DNA of 64,000 bases from Staphylococcus simulans (GCF_002902285.1 NZ_PPRU01000019.1:23029-87028), one strand, 5' to 3'. Shown: positions 18,881 to 30,176, counted from the first letter of the stretch. Notes: generated from the letters alone by a model not told the origin. Numbers and translations are program-made.

Positions 18881-19378
18881 TTAACCTCTATTATTCATGT
18901 TAAATTGTTTCCTATAGGATTTACCTTTCATTTTACCATAGTTGATTCTAATACGATTATAAATATGGTAACTGATTTCTGCACATAATATACCAAAAGC
19001 AATGGCACCTGAAATCAAGGTAACCTCTAAAAAGGTGTTGACTGCATGGGTATATTGATTTGTGACTAGGAAACGTGTGGCTTCATACGCAGCGCCCCCA
19101 GGTACAAGGGGAATGATACCTGGCACAATAAAGATAATGACAGGTTGGAAATAACGTTTTGCCATCGCATGACTCATAATTGCTAAGATAAAGCTGCCTA
19201 GGAAAGAAGCAGCCACTTTACCTGAGTTCAAATCCATCGAAATGATGTAGATGGTCCATCCCATTGCGCCTACATAACCGCATGCCGGCAATTGTTTACG
19301 CGGCGCGTTGAATAGGATTGAAAATAGCAATGTAGAACAAAAGCTGATAACAAAGTGAAATAAATAATGTAAGATCAA
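18881..19378 (-). CDS. ThrE-type exporter, C-terminal membrane half (DUF3815)
   Basis: A 165-residue protein with about five hydrophobic helices, matching the C-terminal half of threonine/serine exporters. [20 protein letters not shown] near residue 84 is the conserved loop, similar to the VLVPGILITNAIRDL loop of the other half. In staphylococci the transporter is split into two genes; the partner lies immediately upstream at 19397-20161. Export of Thr/Ser is inferred from the family; the real substrate is unknown here. Confidence 0.8.
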   Translation of the reverse strand: MILHYLFHFVISFCSTLLFSILFNAPRKQLPACGYVGAMGWTIYIISMDLNSGKVAASFLGSFILAIMSHAMAKRYFQPVIIFIVPGIIPLVPGGAAYEATRFLVTNQYTHAVNTFLEVTLISGAIAFGILCAEISYHIYNRIRINYGKMKGKSYRKQFNMNNRG

Positions 19379-19396
19379 TTCTGTAACACGCCTTTC

Positions 19397-20161
19397 TTAA
19401 AAGAAGAGTAAAATAATCGCAACACCGGCACCGATCGCAAAGGCAGTCAATGCAGCTTCCATACCGCGTGACATCCCAGCAAGCAATTCACCGGCCATTA
19501 AATCTCTGATTGCATTAGTGATTAAAATACCTGGTACTAAGACCATGACCCCTGAAATGGTAATAATATCTTGGTTGATGGATAGTCCGAGTTTATGACT
19601 GATGGCGGCGACACTAATGACAACAATGGCACTGATAAACTCAGAAAAGAATTTGATTTGAATAAAACGTTGAACGAAATCGAATGTTAAGAAAGCACCT
19701 GCACCCGCCAAAATGGCAAAAATGGAATCTTGTGCAACGCCTCCAAACATAAATAAGAAAAATCCACAGGCAATAGAAGCGGCTAAAAATTTAGTTAAAT
19801 ATGAATATTGCAGTGAAGCATGTTCTAAATGAATCAATTCTGATTTTGCTTCATCAATCGTTAGTTCATTTTTAGCGATTTTACGTGAAATATTATTGGC
19901 TAGGGCAATTTTTTCTAAGTCCGTTGTTCTATCACGCACACGAATCAATCGTGTGTTCGTTCGGTCGTTTAATGAGAATATAATCGCAGTATTCGACACG
20001 AAACTGTTGGTATTATCTAAACCAAAACTATAAGCGATGCGAGACATCGTATCTTCAACACGATATGTTTCTGCGCCGCTTTCAAGTAATATCTTTCCTG
20101 CAGTGAGTACAACGTCTATCACTTTGTTCTCATCTATTATGGTAATTGCTTCTTCAGGCAC
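19397..20161 (-). CDS. ThrE-type exporter, N-terminal half (DUF1212)
   Basis: A 254-residue protein with an N-terminal hydrolase-like region (LLESGAETYRVEDTM near residue 24) and C-terminal membrane helices with VLVPGILITNAIRDLMAGEL near residue 203, as in YjjP/ThrE proteins. The open frame extends another 30 codons, but GTG at 20161 follows an AAGGAG ribosome site and starts the conserved sequence, so it was chosen. It probably forms a membrane complex with the product of 18881-19378. Confidence 0.8.
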   Translation of the reverse strand: MPEEAITIIDENKVIDVVLTAGKILLESGAETYRVEDTMSRIAYSFGLDNTNSFVSNTAIIFSLNDRTNTRLIRVRDRTTDLEKIALANNISRKIAKNELTIDEAKSELIHLEHASLQYSYLTKFLAASIACGFFLFMFGGVAQDSIFAILAGAGAFLTFDFVQRFIQIKFFSEFISAIVVISVAAISHKLGLSINQDIITISGVMVLVPGILITNAIRDLMAGELLAGMSRGMEAALTAFAIGAGVAIILLFF

Positions 20162-20260
20162 CTTTTTGCGCTCCTTCTCGTTTGATTTTGTTGACACTTG
20201 AAAGTTTACAGGGAACAGTAAAAAGTTGCAATAGAACATCGATGATTGCAATAGAAATGA

Positions 20261-20296
20261 AAAAAAGAGACAAGAACCGTAATAGATTCTTGTCTC
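20261..20296 (-). terminator. Terminator of gdpS
   Basis: GAGACAAGAA pairs perfectly with TTCTTGTCTC. On the minus strand it is followed by TTTTTTTC. It lies 28 bases after the gdpS stop. Confidence 0.85.
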
Positions 20297-20323
20297 AATA
20301 TGTCATTTTTTGAAACAAATGGT

Positions 20324-21388
20324 TTATTTAACAATTGGGTTAAACATCACTTGGTTACGCCCTTCATTTTTAGCCATATGCAACATATCATCTGCATCTT
20401 TAAAGACTTTACGTTGTGATTTGTAATCGTCTGCGGTTAAATAACCGATACCGATAGATACAGAGAGTTTGATGACTTCTTTATTCGGCAAGTGGAATGT
20501 TGATTGTTCCACGCCTGCACGAATACTTTCAGCCAGTTTTACACTTTGGTCAAGTGAATAACCAAGCAGTACTACTGAGAATTCTTCGCCGCCGTTTCTG
20601 AATATTTTCATGTTCGGTGGCACATAGTTGATTAATAGTTGTGAGATTTGTTTTAAGACTGCATCTCCTGAACGGTGCGTAAAGGCATCGTTTACATCTT
20701 TGAAGCCGTCGATATCAATTAAAAGTAAACCTAAACTTGTATTTTTATCATCTGCTTTGTCTGTCATTTTATTTAAATGACGATCAAATTCTTTTACATT
20801 GCCAAGTCCAGTTAAATAATCATAACGTTCTTCGTTTTCATATCGTTGGACAAGTGTAAAGAAACGCCAAATATCTACAAAGATAATGGAAGATGCGATA
20901 GTAACGATAAATGATATCGGAATTAAGTATATAATTTCTTGTAATGTATAGAAGTGCGTAATCATTGAAACGACACTTAAGATAACTAAACTTACGACGT
21001 TCAAGATTTGAAGAGACACAATATCATTTTGTTTGATAAAGGGTCCGATGATGCTTACAGCTAAGGCGATAATTAATAAAGCAATATTATATGCCAAAGG
21101 ATCGCCGTAAACGAAAACATCTACGACAAAAATAATAGCTGCAGCCACCATAGTAAAGAAGACGTTTGTATAACGTCCTAAGAATAAGAGTGGCACAAAT
21201 GTTAAATAAAGTAAATAATTATGAACTGGTATCGGATAGCCCGCAAGTAAAAGTGCGACGACAGTCATAAGAATCGTGACATAAGTTTGTGAAAACTTCA
21301 TTTGTTTCGTTTCTGAATATTGCAGTCTATGAAAGAGATAGATACCTGCAACAGTCACCGAAGTATTGTAAATGATAGCTTCAATCAT
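20324..21388 (-). CDS. gdpS: GGDEF-domain membrane protein GdpS
   Basis: The only GGDEF protein typical of staphylococci. A 354-residue protein with six or more N-terminal helices (5TM-5TMR-like sensor, residues 1-180) and a C-terminal GGDEF domain in which the signature reads NGGEEFSV near residue 279. [13 protein letters not shown] near residue 194 opens the domain. In S. epidermidis and S. aureus GdpS affects biofilm and virulence genes without making c-di-GMP (family knowledge). The start is MIEAIIYN at 21388, behind AAAGGAG; nine upstream codons were dropped. Confidence 0.92.
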   Translation of the reverse strand: MIEAIIYNTSVTVAGIYLFHRLQYSETKQMKFSQTYVTILMTVVALLLAGYPIPVHNYLLYLTFVPLLFLGRYTNVFFTMVAAAIIFVVDVFVYGDPLAYNIALLIIALAVSIIGPFIKQNDIVSLQILNVVSLVILSVVSMITHFYTLQEIIYLIPISFIVTIASSIIFVDIWRFFTLVQRYENEERYDYLTGLGNVKEFDRHLNKMTDKADDKNTSLGLLLIDIDGFKDVNDAFTHRSGDAVLKQISQLLINYVPPNMKIFRNGGEEFSVVLLGYSLDQSVKLAESIRAGVEQSTFHLPNKEVIKLSVSIGIGYLTADDYKSQRKVFKDADDMLHMAKNEGRNQVMFNPIVK

Positions 21389-21631
21389 AATTGATCTGCT
21401 CCTTTGTATAACCACTTAGTTATTGTAAGTGAAAATATACATTTTGTCATCTGAAACATTGATAACTGTTATTATAATCTACTACAATAATCAATAATTC
21501 GTGTTAAAATAGATTATTGATATTGTATACATATGAGTATTGAAGGGAGGTTCCCTTGTCAAAAGGCAGATAACAGCGTGTTCTCTTTAAGTATGACATA
21601 GATTGAACAGTATTTTGGCAATGGATATAAA

Positions 21632-22693
21632 ATGATAACACTTTTACTGATATTAGTTACCATGGCGGTAAGTGTGATTTTGACGCCGATTGTGATTAAA
21701 ATATCCAAAAAGCTGGATATTATGGATAAGCCGAATTATCGAAAAGTGCACACGAAACCTGTTTCTGTACTAGGGGGAACGGTGATACTCTTTGCGTTTA
21801 TTTTAGGAATTTGGATTGGTCATCCTATTGAACGTGAAATTATTCCTTTAATTCTTGGAACGATGATTATGTATTTTGTCGGTTTGATTGATGATGTGCA
21901 TGACTTAAAACCGTTGTACAAACTTGCAGGCCAGATTTTAGCTGCACTAGTGGTAGTGTATCACGGTGTCACAATTGACTTCATTCAATTGCCGTTCGTT
22001 CCAGGCACGATTCAGTTCGGTATTTTAAGTATTCCGATTACTGTTTTTTGGATTATTGCGATTACCAATGCGATTAATTTAATCGATGGGCTAGATGGTT
22101 TAGCCGCAGGGGTTTCAACTATCGCATTTATGACGATTGGCTTTATTGCGATATTACAAGCGGATATTTTTATCATGATGATTTGTTCAGTCATGATTGG
22201 TTCGTTGCTCGGCTTTTTATTTTATAATTCACATCCCGCAAAGATTTTCTTAGGAGACAGCGGCTCACTACAACTCGGCTTTATTATTAGCTTTGTTTCT
22301 TTACTCGGGTTCAAAAATATTACTTTCTTCTCGTTACTGTTCCCGATGGTGATTTTAGCCGTACCGTTTATCGATACATTATTTGCGATGATCAGAAGAG
22401 CGAAAAAGGGACAACGTATTATGCAGCCGGATAAATCGCATTTACATCACAAGTTATTAAAACTTGGTTATACACACCGTCAAACCGTGTTTTTAATTTA
22501 TTCGATTGCGATTATGTTCAGTATCTCAAGTGTTATTTTATACTTATCACAACCATGGGGCGTTGTGATGATGTTGATCCTAATTCTAGTCACGATTGAA
22601 TTGATTGTAGAATTTACAGGATTAATTGATGACAATTATCGTCCGTTACTGAGTATGCTTGAGAAACGTGGCAGCAGACACGACAAAGAATAA
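21632..22693 (+). CDS. tagO: Undecaprenyl-phosphate GlcNAc-1-phosphate transferase
   Basis: Membrane enzyme that starts wall teichoic acid synthesis by moving GlcNAc-1-phosphate to undecaprenyl phosphate; called TagO/TarO or Llm in staphylococci. The 353 residues hold about eleven helices. Visible are GLIDDVHDLKP near residue 84, NLIDGLDGLAAG near residue 149 and FLGDSGSL near residue 207, all conserved in the MraY/WecA family. The gene is divergent from gdpS, 243 bases away. Ends at a bidirectional terminator shared with the YigZ-family gene. Confidence 0.95.
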   Translation: MITLLLILVTMAVSVILTPIVIKISKKLDIMDKPNYRKVHTKPVSVLGGTVILFAFILGIWIGHPIEREIIPLILGTMIMYFVGLIDDVHDLKPLYKLAGQILAALVVVYHGVTIDFIQLPFVPGTIQFGILSIPITVFWIIAITNAINLIDGLDGLAAGVSTIAFMTIGFIAILQADIFIMMICSVMIGSLLGFLFYNSHPAKIFLGDSGSLQLGFIISFVSLLGFKNITFFSLLFPMVILAVPFIDTLFAMIRRAKKGQRIMQPDKSHLHHKLLKLGYTHRQTVFLIYSIAIMFSISSVILYLSQPWGVVMMLILILVTIELIVEFTGLIDDNYRPLLSMLEKRGSRHDKE

Positions 22694-22714
22694 TATGTAA
22701 AATCACATAAAAAT

Positions 22715-22755
22715 AACCGCTTGAGTTTCGTCTTGTGAAATTCAAGCGGTTTTTT
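22715..22755. terminator. Bidirectional terminator between tagO and the YigZ-family gene
   Basis: AACCGCTTGA pairs with TCAAGCGGTT, plus TTTC/GAAA inside. A T-run follows on the plus strand and an A-rich stretch precedes. Confidence 0.85.
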
Positions 22756-22759
22756 ATAT

Positions 22760-23401
22760 CTAATTTGTTTCAATATCGAAAGGCAGGCGCGTTACTTGTT
22801 CTTCATCTAATTCGAATGTACCTGCAGTAATTCGATTTAAAAAGTTGATAAAGTCTTCGTAATCATCTTCTAATACATCGATACGGTAACTCACTTTATC
22901 TGTATACATCGTATCTCTTAAAATGAAGTTTGTTGATTGCAGTTCGTATTCGAATTTACCTGTCTGTTCATAACTGATTGTAACTGTAGTGGGTATCGCA
23001 TTACGTAATTCAACACGTCCGCCTTCTTTGATCGCATCACGAACGGCGCCACTGTACGCTCTGATTAAGCCGCCTGTACCAAGTTTGATGCCGCCGAAGT
23101 AACGTGTCACTACAGCTGCAGTATTATGTGTCTCAAGTTTTTTTAGAATTTCTAACATTGGTACGCCAGCTGTACCACTTGGTTCTCCATCGTCATTTGC
23201 TTTTTGAATCAACATACTATCGCCGATGGTATACGCTGAACAGTTATGTGTGGCATCGCGATGTTCTTTTTTAACTTCATCAATAAAAGCTTTTGCCTCA
23301 TCTTCACTTTCTACTGGCTTAATATGAGCGATAAAACGTGACTTGTTAATCACGTTTTCAATCACGTATTCTTGTTTAATCGTAATAATATGATTCTCCA
23401 T
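22760..23401 (-). CDS. YigZ/IMPACT family protein
   Basis: A 213-residue protein with the UPF0029/IMPACT N-terminal domain: NKSRFIAHI near residue 19, DDGEPSGTAGVPML near residue 74 and TRYFGGIKLGTGGLIRAYSGA near residue 99. A C-terminal DUF1949 domain of about 60 residues follows. The role in bacteria is not settled. Single gene facing tagO. Confidence 0.88.
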   Translation of the reverse strand: MENHIITIKQEYVIENVINKSRFIAHIKPVESEDEAKAFIDEVKKEHRDATHNCSAYTIGDSMLIQKANDDGEPSGTAGVPMLEILKKLETHNTAAVVTRYFGGIKLGTGGLIRAYSGAVRDAIKEGGRVELRNAIPTTVTISYEQTGKFEYELQSTNFILRDTMYTDKVSYRIDVLEDDYEDFINFLNRITAGTFELDEEQVTRLPFDIETN

Positions 23402-23558
23402 TTTATGACATCCTTTAACTAGTTCCTATGACAATAGAATTGCTTGTCTTTGCTTCTATTATACATGCTCCGGATATTTTTTCTAAATGGAAGAATCAAT
23501 TTTCTTTTTTAATAAAATAGGGTATGATTGACAATGAGTATATTTGAGGAGGAAAATC

Positions 23559-24455
23559 ATGAAGATTGCTGTAATGACGGATTCTACAACATCATTAACA
23601 CAAGCTTTATTAGATGAATATGATATTTCGGTTGTGCCATTAAGTGTGATATTTGAAAATGGAGATTCCTTTATTGAAAGAGAGGATATTCAACCAAGTG
23701 AATTATATCAGCGTATGCGTTCAGAAACGCAAATTCCGACAACAAGTCAGCCCGCTATTGGTAAAGTCGTAGAAGAATATGAGAAACTCAAAGATGAAGG
23801 ATATACAGATGTTATCGGTTTATTCTTATCAGCAGGTATCAGTGGTACATACCAATCAGCAACACAAGCTGGCGAAATGGTCGAAGGCATTAACGTGCAC
23901 ACATTCGATTCAAAATTATCAGGTATGATTTTAGGCGGATATGTGGTTTATGCTGCTGAACGCGTAAGAGAAGGTGCATCTCCAGAAACAATCATCGATG
24001 AATTATTAGAGATGCGTGAACATACAGGGGCAGAAGTTGTTGTAGATGACTTAAAGAACTTACAAAAGAGCGGCCGTATTACAGGTGCACAAGCGTTTAT
24101 CGGTACATTGTTAAAAATGAAACCTGTCTTAAAATTCGAGGATGGCGTGATTGTACCATTAGATAAAGTGCGTACGAAAAAACGTGCTGTCAAACGCATT
24201 GAAGACGGTGTGTTAGAAAAAGTGAAAGATTATGATGAGGTTACACTCTATGTCGTTAATGGTGATTCAAGAGAAGATGGCTTGAAACTTTATGAGAATT
24301 TGAAAAAACGTTGCCCTGATCATTATGTGATCAACTATTCGGATTTCAGTCCGGTTATCGCATCCCATTTAGGTGTCGGCAGTGTCGCATTAGGTTTCAC
24401 TAATAAACGTATTCCATCTTTAGAAAATCGTCCAGAGGACTATGTAGAACAATAA
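23559..24455 (+). CDS. fakB1: Fatty-acid-binding protein FakB1 (DegV family)
   Basis: DegV-fold protein of 298 residues that presents a bound fatty acid to the kinase FakA, feeding host fatty acids into phospholipids. Visible are [13 protein letters not shown] at residue 6 and [14 protein letters not shown] near residue 89, both lipid-head contact motifs of DegV proteins. ATG at 23559 follows GAGGAGG; five upstream codons belong to the ribosome site. The symbol rests on position: in S. aureus the DegV gene between the YigZ-like gene and comFA is fakB1. The bound fatty acid type is inferred. Confidence 0.85.
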   Translation: MKIAVMTDSTTSLTQALLDEYDISVVPLSVIFENGDSFIEREDIQPSELYQRMRSETQIPTTSQPAIGKVVEEYEKLKDEGYTDVIGLFLSAGISGTYQSATQAGEMVEGINVHTFDSKLSGMILGGYVVYAAERVREGASPETIIDELLEMREHTGAEVVVDDLKNLQKSGRITGAQAFIGTLLKMKPVLKFEDGVIVPLDKVRTKKRAVKRIEDGVLEKVKDYDEVTLYVVNGDSREDGLKLYENLKKRCPDHYVINYSDFSPVIASHLGVGSVALGFTNKRIPSLENRPEDYVEQ

Positions 24456-24477
24456 TAAATTTAAATACAATTTTTCG

Positions 24478-24527
24478 GGCAAATGAAGTCCACTGTCTCA
24501 GACAGTGACTTGATTTGTCTTTTTTTA
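24478..24527 (+). terminator. Terminator of fakB1
   Basis: A long stem (GGCAAAT..AGTC.ACTGTCT with AGACAGT.ACT..ATTTGTC) is followed by TTTTTTT. It ends only a few bases before the comFA ribosome site. Confidence 0.8.
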
Positions 24528-24627
24528 TTTAGGAGGGATTATACTGACAACAATTAAGCATTATGGAAAGTTAGTCAGAAGTACGAAACATCTGACTGAT
24601 GAAACGATTATCTATCAAGGACCAGGT

Positions 24628-25851
24628 GTGATACAAAATGGCAAAGGAAAATGGTATTGTCAGCAATGTGGAACACCTCATCAAGACGAGTATTATACGT
24701 ATCATTCAAAAATTCACGATCAACCGATAACTTATTGTCGAAGTTGTTTATCACTCGGTCGTATGGATAGCTTTAAGCCAATATATATTACCAAAACTGC
24801 ACATCAAATAAGCTTAGGGGAATATCATTTGGACTTTGAACTGTCTGAACAACAAGCCTATGCTTCCTCACATATTATTCGAGCGATTCAACAGCAGGAA
24901 AATTTATTACTATATGCGGTAACAGGTGCAGGAAAAACAGAAATGATGTTTGCGGGAATTCAACATGCCAGACAACAAGGTATGAATGTGGCGATTGTAT
25001 CACCGCGTGTCGATGTGGTCATTGAAATCAGCAAGCGTATTATCGAATCGTTTAAAGGTGAACATATAGACGTCTTGTACCAAGGACAAAGCCAGACGTA
25101 TCAAGGCCATTTTGTCATTGCGACGGTGCATCAATTATATCGCTTTAAACAACACTTTGATGTGATATATATTGATGAGGTTGATGCATTTCCGCTTGCG
25201 ATGGATCCTTTATTGATGCAGACACTCATTCAAGCTTCAGCTTCTGCTTATAGTCATATTTATATGACAGCTACGCCTTCCTCACGTTTATTAAAACAAT
25301 TCAAAAAAGAGAATATCATTACATTACCAGCGCGATATCATCGTAAACCGCTTCCCGTCCCCAAATTCCACTACTTCAAATTCAAACCGAAACGCATGCA
25401 GCGCTATTTACTCGAACTTCTTCGAAAACAACTTGAAAACCAACGCGTCACTTTAGTCTTCTTTAATCAAATTGAAGTGATGGAACAAGCCTTGGTACAC
25501 TATCAAAAATATTTCAAAGACTCGGTGGCAGTTCATAGTGAAGATGCTTTACGTTTTGAGAAAGTAGAAGCTTTAAGAGCAGGTAAACATCCGATTATCT
25601 TCACGACCACGATTTTAGAACGGGGTTTCACGATGGCACATTTAGATGTCATTGTCATCGACAGCCAAAGTTTCCAAACTGCAGCTTTAGTTCAAATTGC
25701 AGGACGTACAGGACGTAAATTACAAGATACCAGCGGCTTAGTTTTGTTTTTGCATAATGGGGTCACCTTATCTATGGTGCAAGCTAAACGCCAAATTAAA
25801 CAATTGAATCAATTAGGGTTACAAAAGGGGTGGTTGGATGCCGAAATGTAA
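24628..25851 (+). CDS. comFA: Late competence ATPase ComFA (N-terminus probably longer)
   Basis: DNA-translocase-like helicase that helps pull single-stranded DNA in during transformation. Visible are the zinc motif CQQCG with CRSC near residues 14-44, Walker A AVTGAGKTEM near residue 98, DEVDAF near residue 178, TATPSS near residue 206 and QIAGRTGR near residue 358. The only standard start is GTG at 24628, but it has no ribosome site, whereas AGGAGGG at 24531-24537 precedes in-frame ATA/CTG codons at 24541/24544, and the 28 extra residues read like real protein. The true start may be CTG at 24544. The 3' end overlaps comFC by 14 bases. Confidence 0.88.
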   Translation: MIQNGKGKWYCQQCGTPHQDEYYTYHSKIHDQPITYCRSCLSLGRMDSFKPIYITKTAHQISLGEYHLDFELSEQQAYASSHIIRAIQQQENLLLYAVTGAGKTEMMFAGIQHARQQGMNVAIVSPRVDVVIEISKRIIESFKGEHIDVLYQGQSQTYQGHFVIATVHQLYRFKQHFDVIYIDEVDAFPLAMDPLLMQTLIQASASAYSHIYMTATPSSRLLKQFKKENIITLPARYHRKPLPVPKFHYFKFKPKRMQRYLLELLRKQLENQRVTLVFFNQIEVMEQALVHYQKYFKDSVAVHSEDALRFEKVEALRAGKHPIIFTTTILERGFTMAHLDVIVIDSQSFQTAALVQIAGRTGRKLQDTSGLVLFLHNGVTLSMVQAKRQIKQLNQLGLQKGWLDAEM

Positions 25852-26518
25852 ACTATGCTTAACTCTATTTTCGGAACCTTTAACTGCCGCGAATTTTTAT
25901 AAATCACCTGAAATTCTGTGTGAACATTGTCGACAGGCATTCGAAACATGTCGTCTAGAAAAAGTGAAACGCTGTCCGCGTTGTTTAAAACCGTTAGACG
26001 AAAGTGAAGAAGCTTGTTTAGATTGTCAGTTTTTAGCTCGCAAATTCAACTTAATGCATCAACTTTATTGTGATTACCGTTATACAGGGAAAGTACGCGA
26101 GACGATTCATCAATATAAAATTGCTGGAGATACGGCATTATGTGAAGTCATCGCAAACCTTATTCGATTGCCGAAGCAACAGTATGACTATATCATTCCG
26201 ATTCCTTCACCAATCGTTAGGGATCAACAAAGAACATTTAATCCAGTAGAAATGGTTTTAACAGCAAAAGGGGTTAAGTATCATCTGATACTGCAAACAG
26301 ACGTTAGACCGAAACAATCCACTTTGAATAAAGCGATGCGTGCCAAAGCTCCCAATCCATTTTATATTAATCCTGCATTTCAAGATGTAGATTTACAAAA
26401 TAAGCGCATTTTACTCGTAGATGATATTTATACAACAGGGCTAACGGCCCATCATGCGATTGAAGCTTTATTTATCAGAAAAGTTGGAAAAATAGATGTA
26501 TTTGCTTTTGCTAGATAG
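25838..26518 (+). CDS. comFC: Competence protein ComFC (phosphoribosyltransferase fold)
   Basis: A 226-residue protein with an N-terminal four-cysteine zinc ribbon (CKLC, CEHC, CPRC, CLDC within the first 65 residues) and a C-terminal phosphoribosyltransferase domain with the motif ILLVDDIYTTG near residue 188. It works with ComFA in DNA uptake. Translation is coupled to comFA by a 14-base overlap. Confidence 0.93.
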   Translation: MPKCKLCLTLFSEPLTAANFYKSPEILCEHCRQAFETCRLEKVKRCPRCLKPLDESEEACLDCQFLARKFNLMHQLYCDYRYTGKVRETIHQYKIAGDTALCEVIANLIRLPKQQYDYIIPIPSPIVRDQQRTFNPVEMVLTAKGVKYHLILQTDVRPKQSTLNKAMRAKAPNPFYINPAFQDVDLQNKRILLVDDIYTTGLTAHHAIEALFIRKVGKIDVFAFAR

Positions 26519-26589
26519 TTGAAACATGTTATTATAAAGGTGAGCATTACCAATCAAAACATATATAGAGGTTAAAGGAGTCGATCACT

Positions 26590-27153
26590 ATGATTAGATT
26601 TGAAATTCATGGAGACAACCTCACTATTACAGACGCAATTCGTAATTACATTGAGGACAAAGTTGGTAAACTAGAACGTTACTTTACAAATGTGCCGAAC
26701 GTTGATGCACATGTTAAAGTAAAAACTTACGCCAATTCAAGCACTAAAATTGAAGTGACAATTCCGCTTAAAGACGTGACACTTCGTGCAGAAGAAAGAA
26801 ACGACGATTTATATGCGGGCATTGATTTAATCACTAACAAATTAGAACGTCAAGTGCGTAAGTACAAAACACGCGTTAATCGTAAAAAACGTAAAGAGAA
26901 TGAGAAAGAACCATTCCCATCAATCCCAGCAGCTACACCAGAAACTGCTGATCAAGATAACAATGATGAAATCGAAATCATTCGTTCTAAACAATTCAGC
27001 TTAAAACCGATGGATTCTGAAGAAGCCGTATTACAAATGGACTTATTAGGTCATGACTTCTTCATCTTTACAGACCGTGATACAGATGGTACAAGCATCG
27101 TTTATCGCAGAAAAGATGGAAAATACGGTTTAATTGAAACAGTTGAAAATTAA
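26590..27153 (+). CDS. hpf: Long-form hibernation promoting factor
   Basis: Binds 30S subunits and dimerises 70S ribosomes into inactive 100S particles in stationary phase. The 187 residues are the long form: an N-terminal YfiA/RaiA domain (residues 1-100), a charged linker, and a C-terminal dimerisation domain (residues 130-187, with [12 protein letters not shown]). ATG is preceded by AAAGGAG. Position between comFC and secA is conserved in staphylococci. Confidence 0.95.
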   Translation: MIRFEIHGDNLTITDAIRNYIEDKVGKLERYFTNVPNVDAHVKVKTYANSSTKIEVTIPLKDVTLRAEERNDDLYAGIDLITNKLERQVRKYKTRVNRKKRKENEKEPFPSIPAATPETADQDNNDEIEIIRSKQFSLKPMDSEEAVLQMDLLGHDFFIFTDRDTDGTSIVYRRKDGKYGLIETVEN

Positions 27154-27170
27154 TAATTAATGTCTCATGA

Positions 27171-27206
27171 GAGGCTCGCAGCTGTGAGGTTGCGAGTCTC
27201 TTTTTT
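27171..27206 (+). terminator. Terminator of hpf
   Basis: GAG-CTCGCA pairs with TGCGAG-CTC around a ten-base loop, followed by TTTTTT. Confidence 0.85.
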
Positions 27207-27490
27207 AATGACTACTAATTTCAAAGATTAAGTTTGTATTAATAAGATTGTATTTGATTGATTTCAGTAAGTTGAACGTGTCAAAATATAGAGGATATGT
27301 TTGAAACGTGTAATGCACCAACAACACAAATAGAAACTTTGGATTAAGTGAAGAAAATCATAAGCACTGATACTTATAAATAAAGAGTTATCAACTATTA
27401 GAATGAGTATATAAGTGTAACTTTTACGATATAAATGGTAAGATGAATTGTTGTAAGCCAAACAGTTTTTATACCAAAGGAGCGAACAGA
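27207..27490. other. Intergenic stretch upstream of secA
   Basis: About 280 AT-rich bases with no credible gene. It should carry the secA promoter; no -35/-10 pair stands out clearly. Confidence 0.5.
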
Positions 27491-30019
27491 ATGGGTTTTT
27501 TATCAAAAATTGTTGACGGCAATAAGAGAGAAATTAAACGCCTAGGTAAGCAAGCGGACAAAGTACTCGCATTGGAAGAGGAAATGTCGATTCTTACTGA
27601 TGAAGAAATTAGAAATAAAACACAAGAACTTAAAGAACGAGTTCAAGCTGAAGAAGATGTAGTTAAACAAGATAAAATATTAGACGAAATCCTTCCTGAA
27701 GCCTTTGCTTTAGTAAGAGAAGGGGCTAAACGTGTGTTCAATATGTCACCTTACCGTGTCCAAGTTATGGGTGGTATCGCGATTCATAACGGTGACATTT
27801 CAGAAATGAGAACCGGTGAAGGTAAAACGTTGACAGCGACAATGCCGACGTATTTGAACGCTTTAGCAGGTCGCGGTGTACACGTTATTACAGTCAACGA
27901 ATATTTAGCAAGTGTACAAAGTGAAGAAATGGCTGAGTTATATAACTTCTTAGGTTTATCTGTAGGATTAAACTTAAACAGTTTATCAACAGAGGAGAAA
28001 CGCCAAGCCTATAATGAAGATATCACGTACAGTACTAACAACGAACTTGGTTTCGATTACTTACGTGACAACATGGTGAATTATGCAGAAGAACGTGTTA
28101 TGCGTCCGCTTCACTTCGCCATCATTGATGAGGTCGACTCTATCTTAATCGACGAAGCACGTACACCTTTAATTATTTCTGGTGAAGCAGAAAAATCAAC
28201 ATCACTTTACACACAAGCGAACGTATTTGCGAAAATGTTGAAAGCTGAAGATGATTATAACTATGATGAGAAAACAAAATCTGTTCAATTAACAGATCAA
28301 GGTGCAGATAAAGCTGAACGTATGTTTAAACTGGATAACTTATATGATTTAAACAACGTAGATATTATTACACATATCAATACAGCATTACGTGCCAACT
28401 ATACACTACAACGTGATGTCGACTACATGGTGACAGATGGTGAAGTATTAATCGTTGACCAATTTACAGGTCGTACAATGCCAGGTCGTCGTTTCTCAGA
28501 AGGGTTGCACCAAGCGATTGAAGCAAAAGAAGGCGTGCAAATCCAAAATGAATCTAAGACAATGGCATCGATTACGTTCCAAAACTTCTTCCGTATGTAC
28601 AACAAATTATCTGGTATGACAGGTACAGCGAAAACTGAGGAAGAAGAGTTCCGTAATATCTATAATATGACAGTTACGCAAATTCCGACGAACCGTCCTG
28701 TACAACGTATCGACAAACCTGATTTAATTTATATTAGTCAAAAAGGTAAATTCGACGCGGTGGTTGAAGATGTTGTAGAAAAACATAAAAAAGGTCAACC
28801 GATTCTTTTAGGTACAGTAGCGGTTGAAACCAGTGAATATATTTCTAAGTTATTGAAAAAACGCGGCGTACGTCATGACGTCTTAAACGCGAAAAACCAT
28901 GAGCGTGAAGCAGAAATCGTTTCTACTGCAGGTCAAAAAGGTGCTGTAACGATTGCGACAAACATGGCCGGTCGTGGTACAGATATCAAACTTGGCGAAG
29001 GTGTCGAAGAACTGGGCGGTTTAGCAGTTATCGGTACAGAACGTCATGAATCACGTCGTATCGATGACCAATTACGTGGTCGTTCTGGTCGTCAAGGTGA
29101 CAGAGGTGAAAGTCGTTTCTACTTATCACTTCAAGACGAATTAATGGTACGTTTCGGTTCAGAACGTCTTCAAAATATGATGGGCCGTTTAGGTATGGAT
29201 GATTCTACACCGATTGAATCTAAAATGGTTTCTCGTGCTGTAGAGTCTGCACAAAAACGTGTAGAAGGTAATAACTTCGATGCGCGTAAACGTATCCTTG
29301 AATATGACGAAGTATTACGTAAGCAACGTGAAATTATTTACGGTGAACGTAACAGCATTATCGATAATGAAGAAAGTTCTGATCTTGTAAAAACAATGAT
29401 GCGTTCAACACTAGATCGCGCCATCGGTTATTATGTAAATGATGACTTAGATGAAGTAGATTACGATCCGTTCATTAATTATGTAGAAGATGTCTTCTTA
29501 CATGAAGGTGAATTAGATATCTCTGAAATCAAAGGTAAAGATAGAGAAGATATCTTTGATACAGTATGGGAAAAAGTTGAAGCTGCTTATGAAAAACAAA
29601 AAGCTAATATTCCTGAGCAATTTAATGAGTTCGAACGTATGATTTTATTACGTTCTATCGATAGTCGTTGGACAGACCATATCGATACGATGGACCAATT
29701 ACGTCAAGGTATTCATTTACGCTCATACGGACAACAAAACCCACTTCGTGATTATCAAAATGAAGGACATCAACTGTTCGATAATATGATGATGAATATC
29801 GAAGAAGATGTCAGCAAATATATCCTTAAGTCTGTCATCACAGTAGAAGATGATGTGGAACGTGATAAAGCAAAGGAGTATAAAGGGCAGCATGTCTCAG
29901 CTGAAGACGGTAAAGAGAAAGTCAAAGCGAAACCGATTGTGAAAGGCGACCAAGTCGGCCGTAACGATCCCTGCCCATGCGGAAGCGGCAAGAAATACAA
30001 AAACTGCTGCGGCAAATAG
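27491..30019 (+). CDS. secA: Preprotein translocase ATPase SecA
   Basis: Motor ATPase that pushes unfolded secretory proteins through SecYEG. In 842 residues: Walker A MRTGEGKT near residue 101, DEVDSI near residue 207, helicase motif [13 protein letters not shown] near residue 492, [12 protein letters not shown] near residue 530, and the C-terminal zinc tail [14 protein letters not shown]. The start is [10 protein letters not shown] at 27491 behind AAAGGAGCG; 16 in-frame upstream codons were rejected. This is the housekeeping SecA1. Confidence 0.98.
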   Translation: MGFLSKIVDGNKREIKRLGKQADKVLALEEEMSILTDEEIRNKTQELKERVQAEEDVVKQDKILDEILPEAFALVREGAKRVFNMSPYRVQVMGGIAIHNGDISEMRTGEGKTLTATMPTYLNALAGRGVHVITVNEYLASVQSEEMAELYNFLGLSVGLNLNSLSTEEKRQAYNEDITYSTNNELGFDYLRDNMVNYAEERVMRPLHFAIIDEVDSILIDEARTPLIISGEAEKSTSLYTQANVFAKMLKAEDDYNYDEKTKSVQLTDQGADKAERMFKLDNLYDLNNVDIITHINTALRANYTLQRDVDYMVTDGEVLIVDQFTGRTMPGRRFSEGLHQAIEAKEGVQIQNESKTMASITFQNFFRMYNKLSGMTGTAKTEEEEFRNIYNMTVTQIPTNRPVQRIDKPDLIYISQKGKFDAVVEDVVEKHKKGQPILLGTVAVETSEYISKLLKKRGVRHDVLNAKNHEREAEIVSTAGQKGAVTIATNMAGRGTDIKLGEGVEELGGLAVIGTERHESRRIDDQLRGRSGRQGDRGESRFYLSLQDELMVRFGSERLQNMMGRLGMDDSTPIESKMVSRAVESAQKRVEGNNFDARKRILEYDEVLRKQREIIYGERNSIIDNEESSDLVKTMMRSTLDRAIGYYVNDDLDEVDYDPFINYVEDVFLHEGELDISEIKGKDREDIFDTVWEKVEAAYEKQKANIPEQFNEFERMILLRSIDSRWTDHIDTMDQLRQGIHLRSYGQQNPLRDYQNEGHQLFDNMMMNIEEDVSKYILKSVITVEDDVERDKAKEYKGQHVSAEDGKEKVKAKPIVKGDQVGRNDPCPCGSGKKYKNCCGK

Positions 30020-30030
30020 TATGCATTTCT

Positions 30031-30094
30031 AAGAACCATTGCGTATTGTAAGGAAGAAAATTTGTTCTTCCTTACAGGCAGTCGGTTCTTTTTT
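30031..30094 (+). terminator. Terminator of secA
   Basis: Inner stem GTAAGGAAGAA/TTCTTCCTTAC sits within an outer stem AAGAACC/GGTTCTT, followed by TTTTTT. Confidence 0.8.
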
Positions 30095-30176
30095 CATACA
30101 AGCATATCTCTAAGTTATGCTAAAATAGGAAAAGTATAGAACAAACTAATCAATCAATGTACAGGAGAGAAAAAAG

